From positions 496,001-560,000 of the forward strand of contig JAGYIL010000002.1 in NCBI GenBank assembly GCA_018402545.1: a stretch of 64,000 nt of DNA, in the 5' to 3' direction. Made by a program: the position numbers and the translations under genes. Under the pieces are notes generated by a model that saw only the letters and a program-made list of their open reading frames with translations, made no database searches and was not told the DNA's origin. Below, one piece after another: positions 63,654 through 64,000 of this stretch (positions within the stretch are counted from its first letter, which is position 1; every line of letters begins with the position of its first letter). This DNA comes from Saccharospirillum sp. Lineage in GTDB: Bacteria; Pseudomonadota; Gammaproteobacteria; Pseudomonadales; Natronospirillaceae.

Positions 63654-64000
63654 GTGTTAATTCCGTCTGAGGTGGTGGTTACGCTGGTAACGGCGCTGGT
63701 TGTTGGGCTGGTGGTTGTCTTCCACTATGAGGTGATTCAATTATTGAACCGCTGGGTGGTGCGCCGGCAGCATCGGCTGCATGAGTCTGTACGGGATCGA
63801 CCCATTATCCTGACGGTGATGTTTGCACTGCTGTTCGCTCATGTGGTCGAGATCTGGTTGTTTGGTGGCGCGACTTATCTGTTGCTGAGCCAGGGTGGCT
63901 ATGGCGCAATTACCGGGTATTCGGACGTTACCTTTCTAGACTGTGTGTATTTTTCGGCAGCCAATTACACCACCGTAGGCTGGGGTGACCTGGCGGCGAC
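63654..64000 (+). CDS. Two-TM potassium channel family protein, 5' part
   Basis: An open frame from a GTG at 63654 runs off the window (115 codons). A first helix (VTALVVGLVVVFHYEVIQLL), a second (ILTVMFALLFAHVVEIWLFG) and the pore segment FSAANYTTVGWGDLAA are seen. TVGWGD is a variant of the potassium filter TVGYGD with Trp for Tyr. The start codon is tentative, with no strong ribosome-binding site. Confidence 0.7.
   Translation, partial: MLIPSEVVVTLVTALVVGLVVVFHYEVIQLLNRWVVRRQHRLHESVRDRPIILTVMFALLFAHVVEIWLFGGATYLLLSQGGYGAITGYSDVTFLDCVYFSAANYTTVGWGDLAA

Overview
The window reads as chromosomal DNA of a free-living, probably marine, GC-rich gammaproteobacterium. The gene pairs point there: rppH-ptsP next to a HAD-IB phosphatase, hslR-hslO, a CBS/DUF294 protein with a DnaQ-like exonuclease, MoxR with a VWA protein, and typA, ppk1, uvrD and pldA. 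A member of Oceanospirillales, perhaps near Saccharospirillum, is my guess from gene content; the sequence does not prove it. No rRNA, tRNA, CRISPR array or prophage was seen.

Layout. 1-3.8 kb: the 3' end of a YjbR-like gene, a small membrane protein divergent from an XRE/MmyB-type regulator, and a three-gene operon (membrane protein, GNAT, TetR). 3.9-7.1 kb: an orphan periplasmic binding protein and ppk1. 7.5-10.2 kb: uvrD and a deoxyinosine-DNA glycosylase in one operon behind a perfect LexA box. 10.3-18.4 kb: a degenerate GGDEF/EAL protein, a small envelope protein, an orphan TRAP binding protein, the CBS/DUF294-exonuclease pair and a voltage-gated channel with a calcium-like filter. 18.5-26.2 kb: a DUF2007 protein, thioesterase, sirtuin, unknown protein, MoxR-VWA, a binding protein and OMPLA. 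26.3-31.3 kb: a ferric iron ABC transporter split into fbpC facing fbpB-fbpA, with Fur-like boxes. 31.5-49.3 kb: housekeeping and stress genes (choice-of-anchor I lipoprotein, LysE exporter, MBL hydrolase, HlyU, Hsp33, Hsp15, CysQ, imelysin, HAD-IB, RppH, PtsP, hybrid kinase, TypA, GST, DUF3703). 49.5-51.1 kb: a methyltransferase and a CPBP protease.

51.1-56.9 kb is an accessory island. It is visibly AT-richer, with small plus-strand genes (propeller-like protein, L,D-transpeptidase, VOC, HAD fragment, cupin, GNAT, DUF3147). An IS30-family element has inserted into a VOC-HAD reading frame. 57.0-62.5 kb is a sugar ABC transporter operon with a clan-A glycoside hydrolase and a divergent ArsR-type regulator that carries a long C-terminal domain. 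The window ends with a DMT transporter and the start of an ion channel gene.

The most unusual feature is a dispersed family of multi-arm palindromes: ten copies between 4.7 and 37.7 kb. Each is a roughly 31-bp outer stem enclosing a conserved two-hairpin core. The stem sequence differs from copy to copy, yet the two arms of each copy match one another, so the stems covary. Three copies carry an extra two-hairpin insert. An eleventh element near 49.4 kb has unrelated terminal repeats but one similar hairpin. I do not recognise this family.
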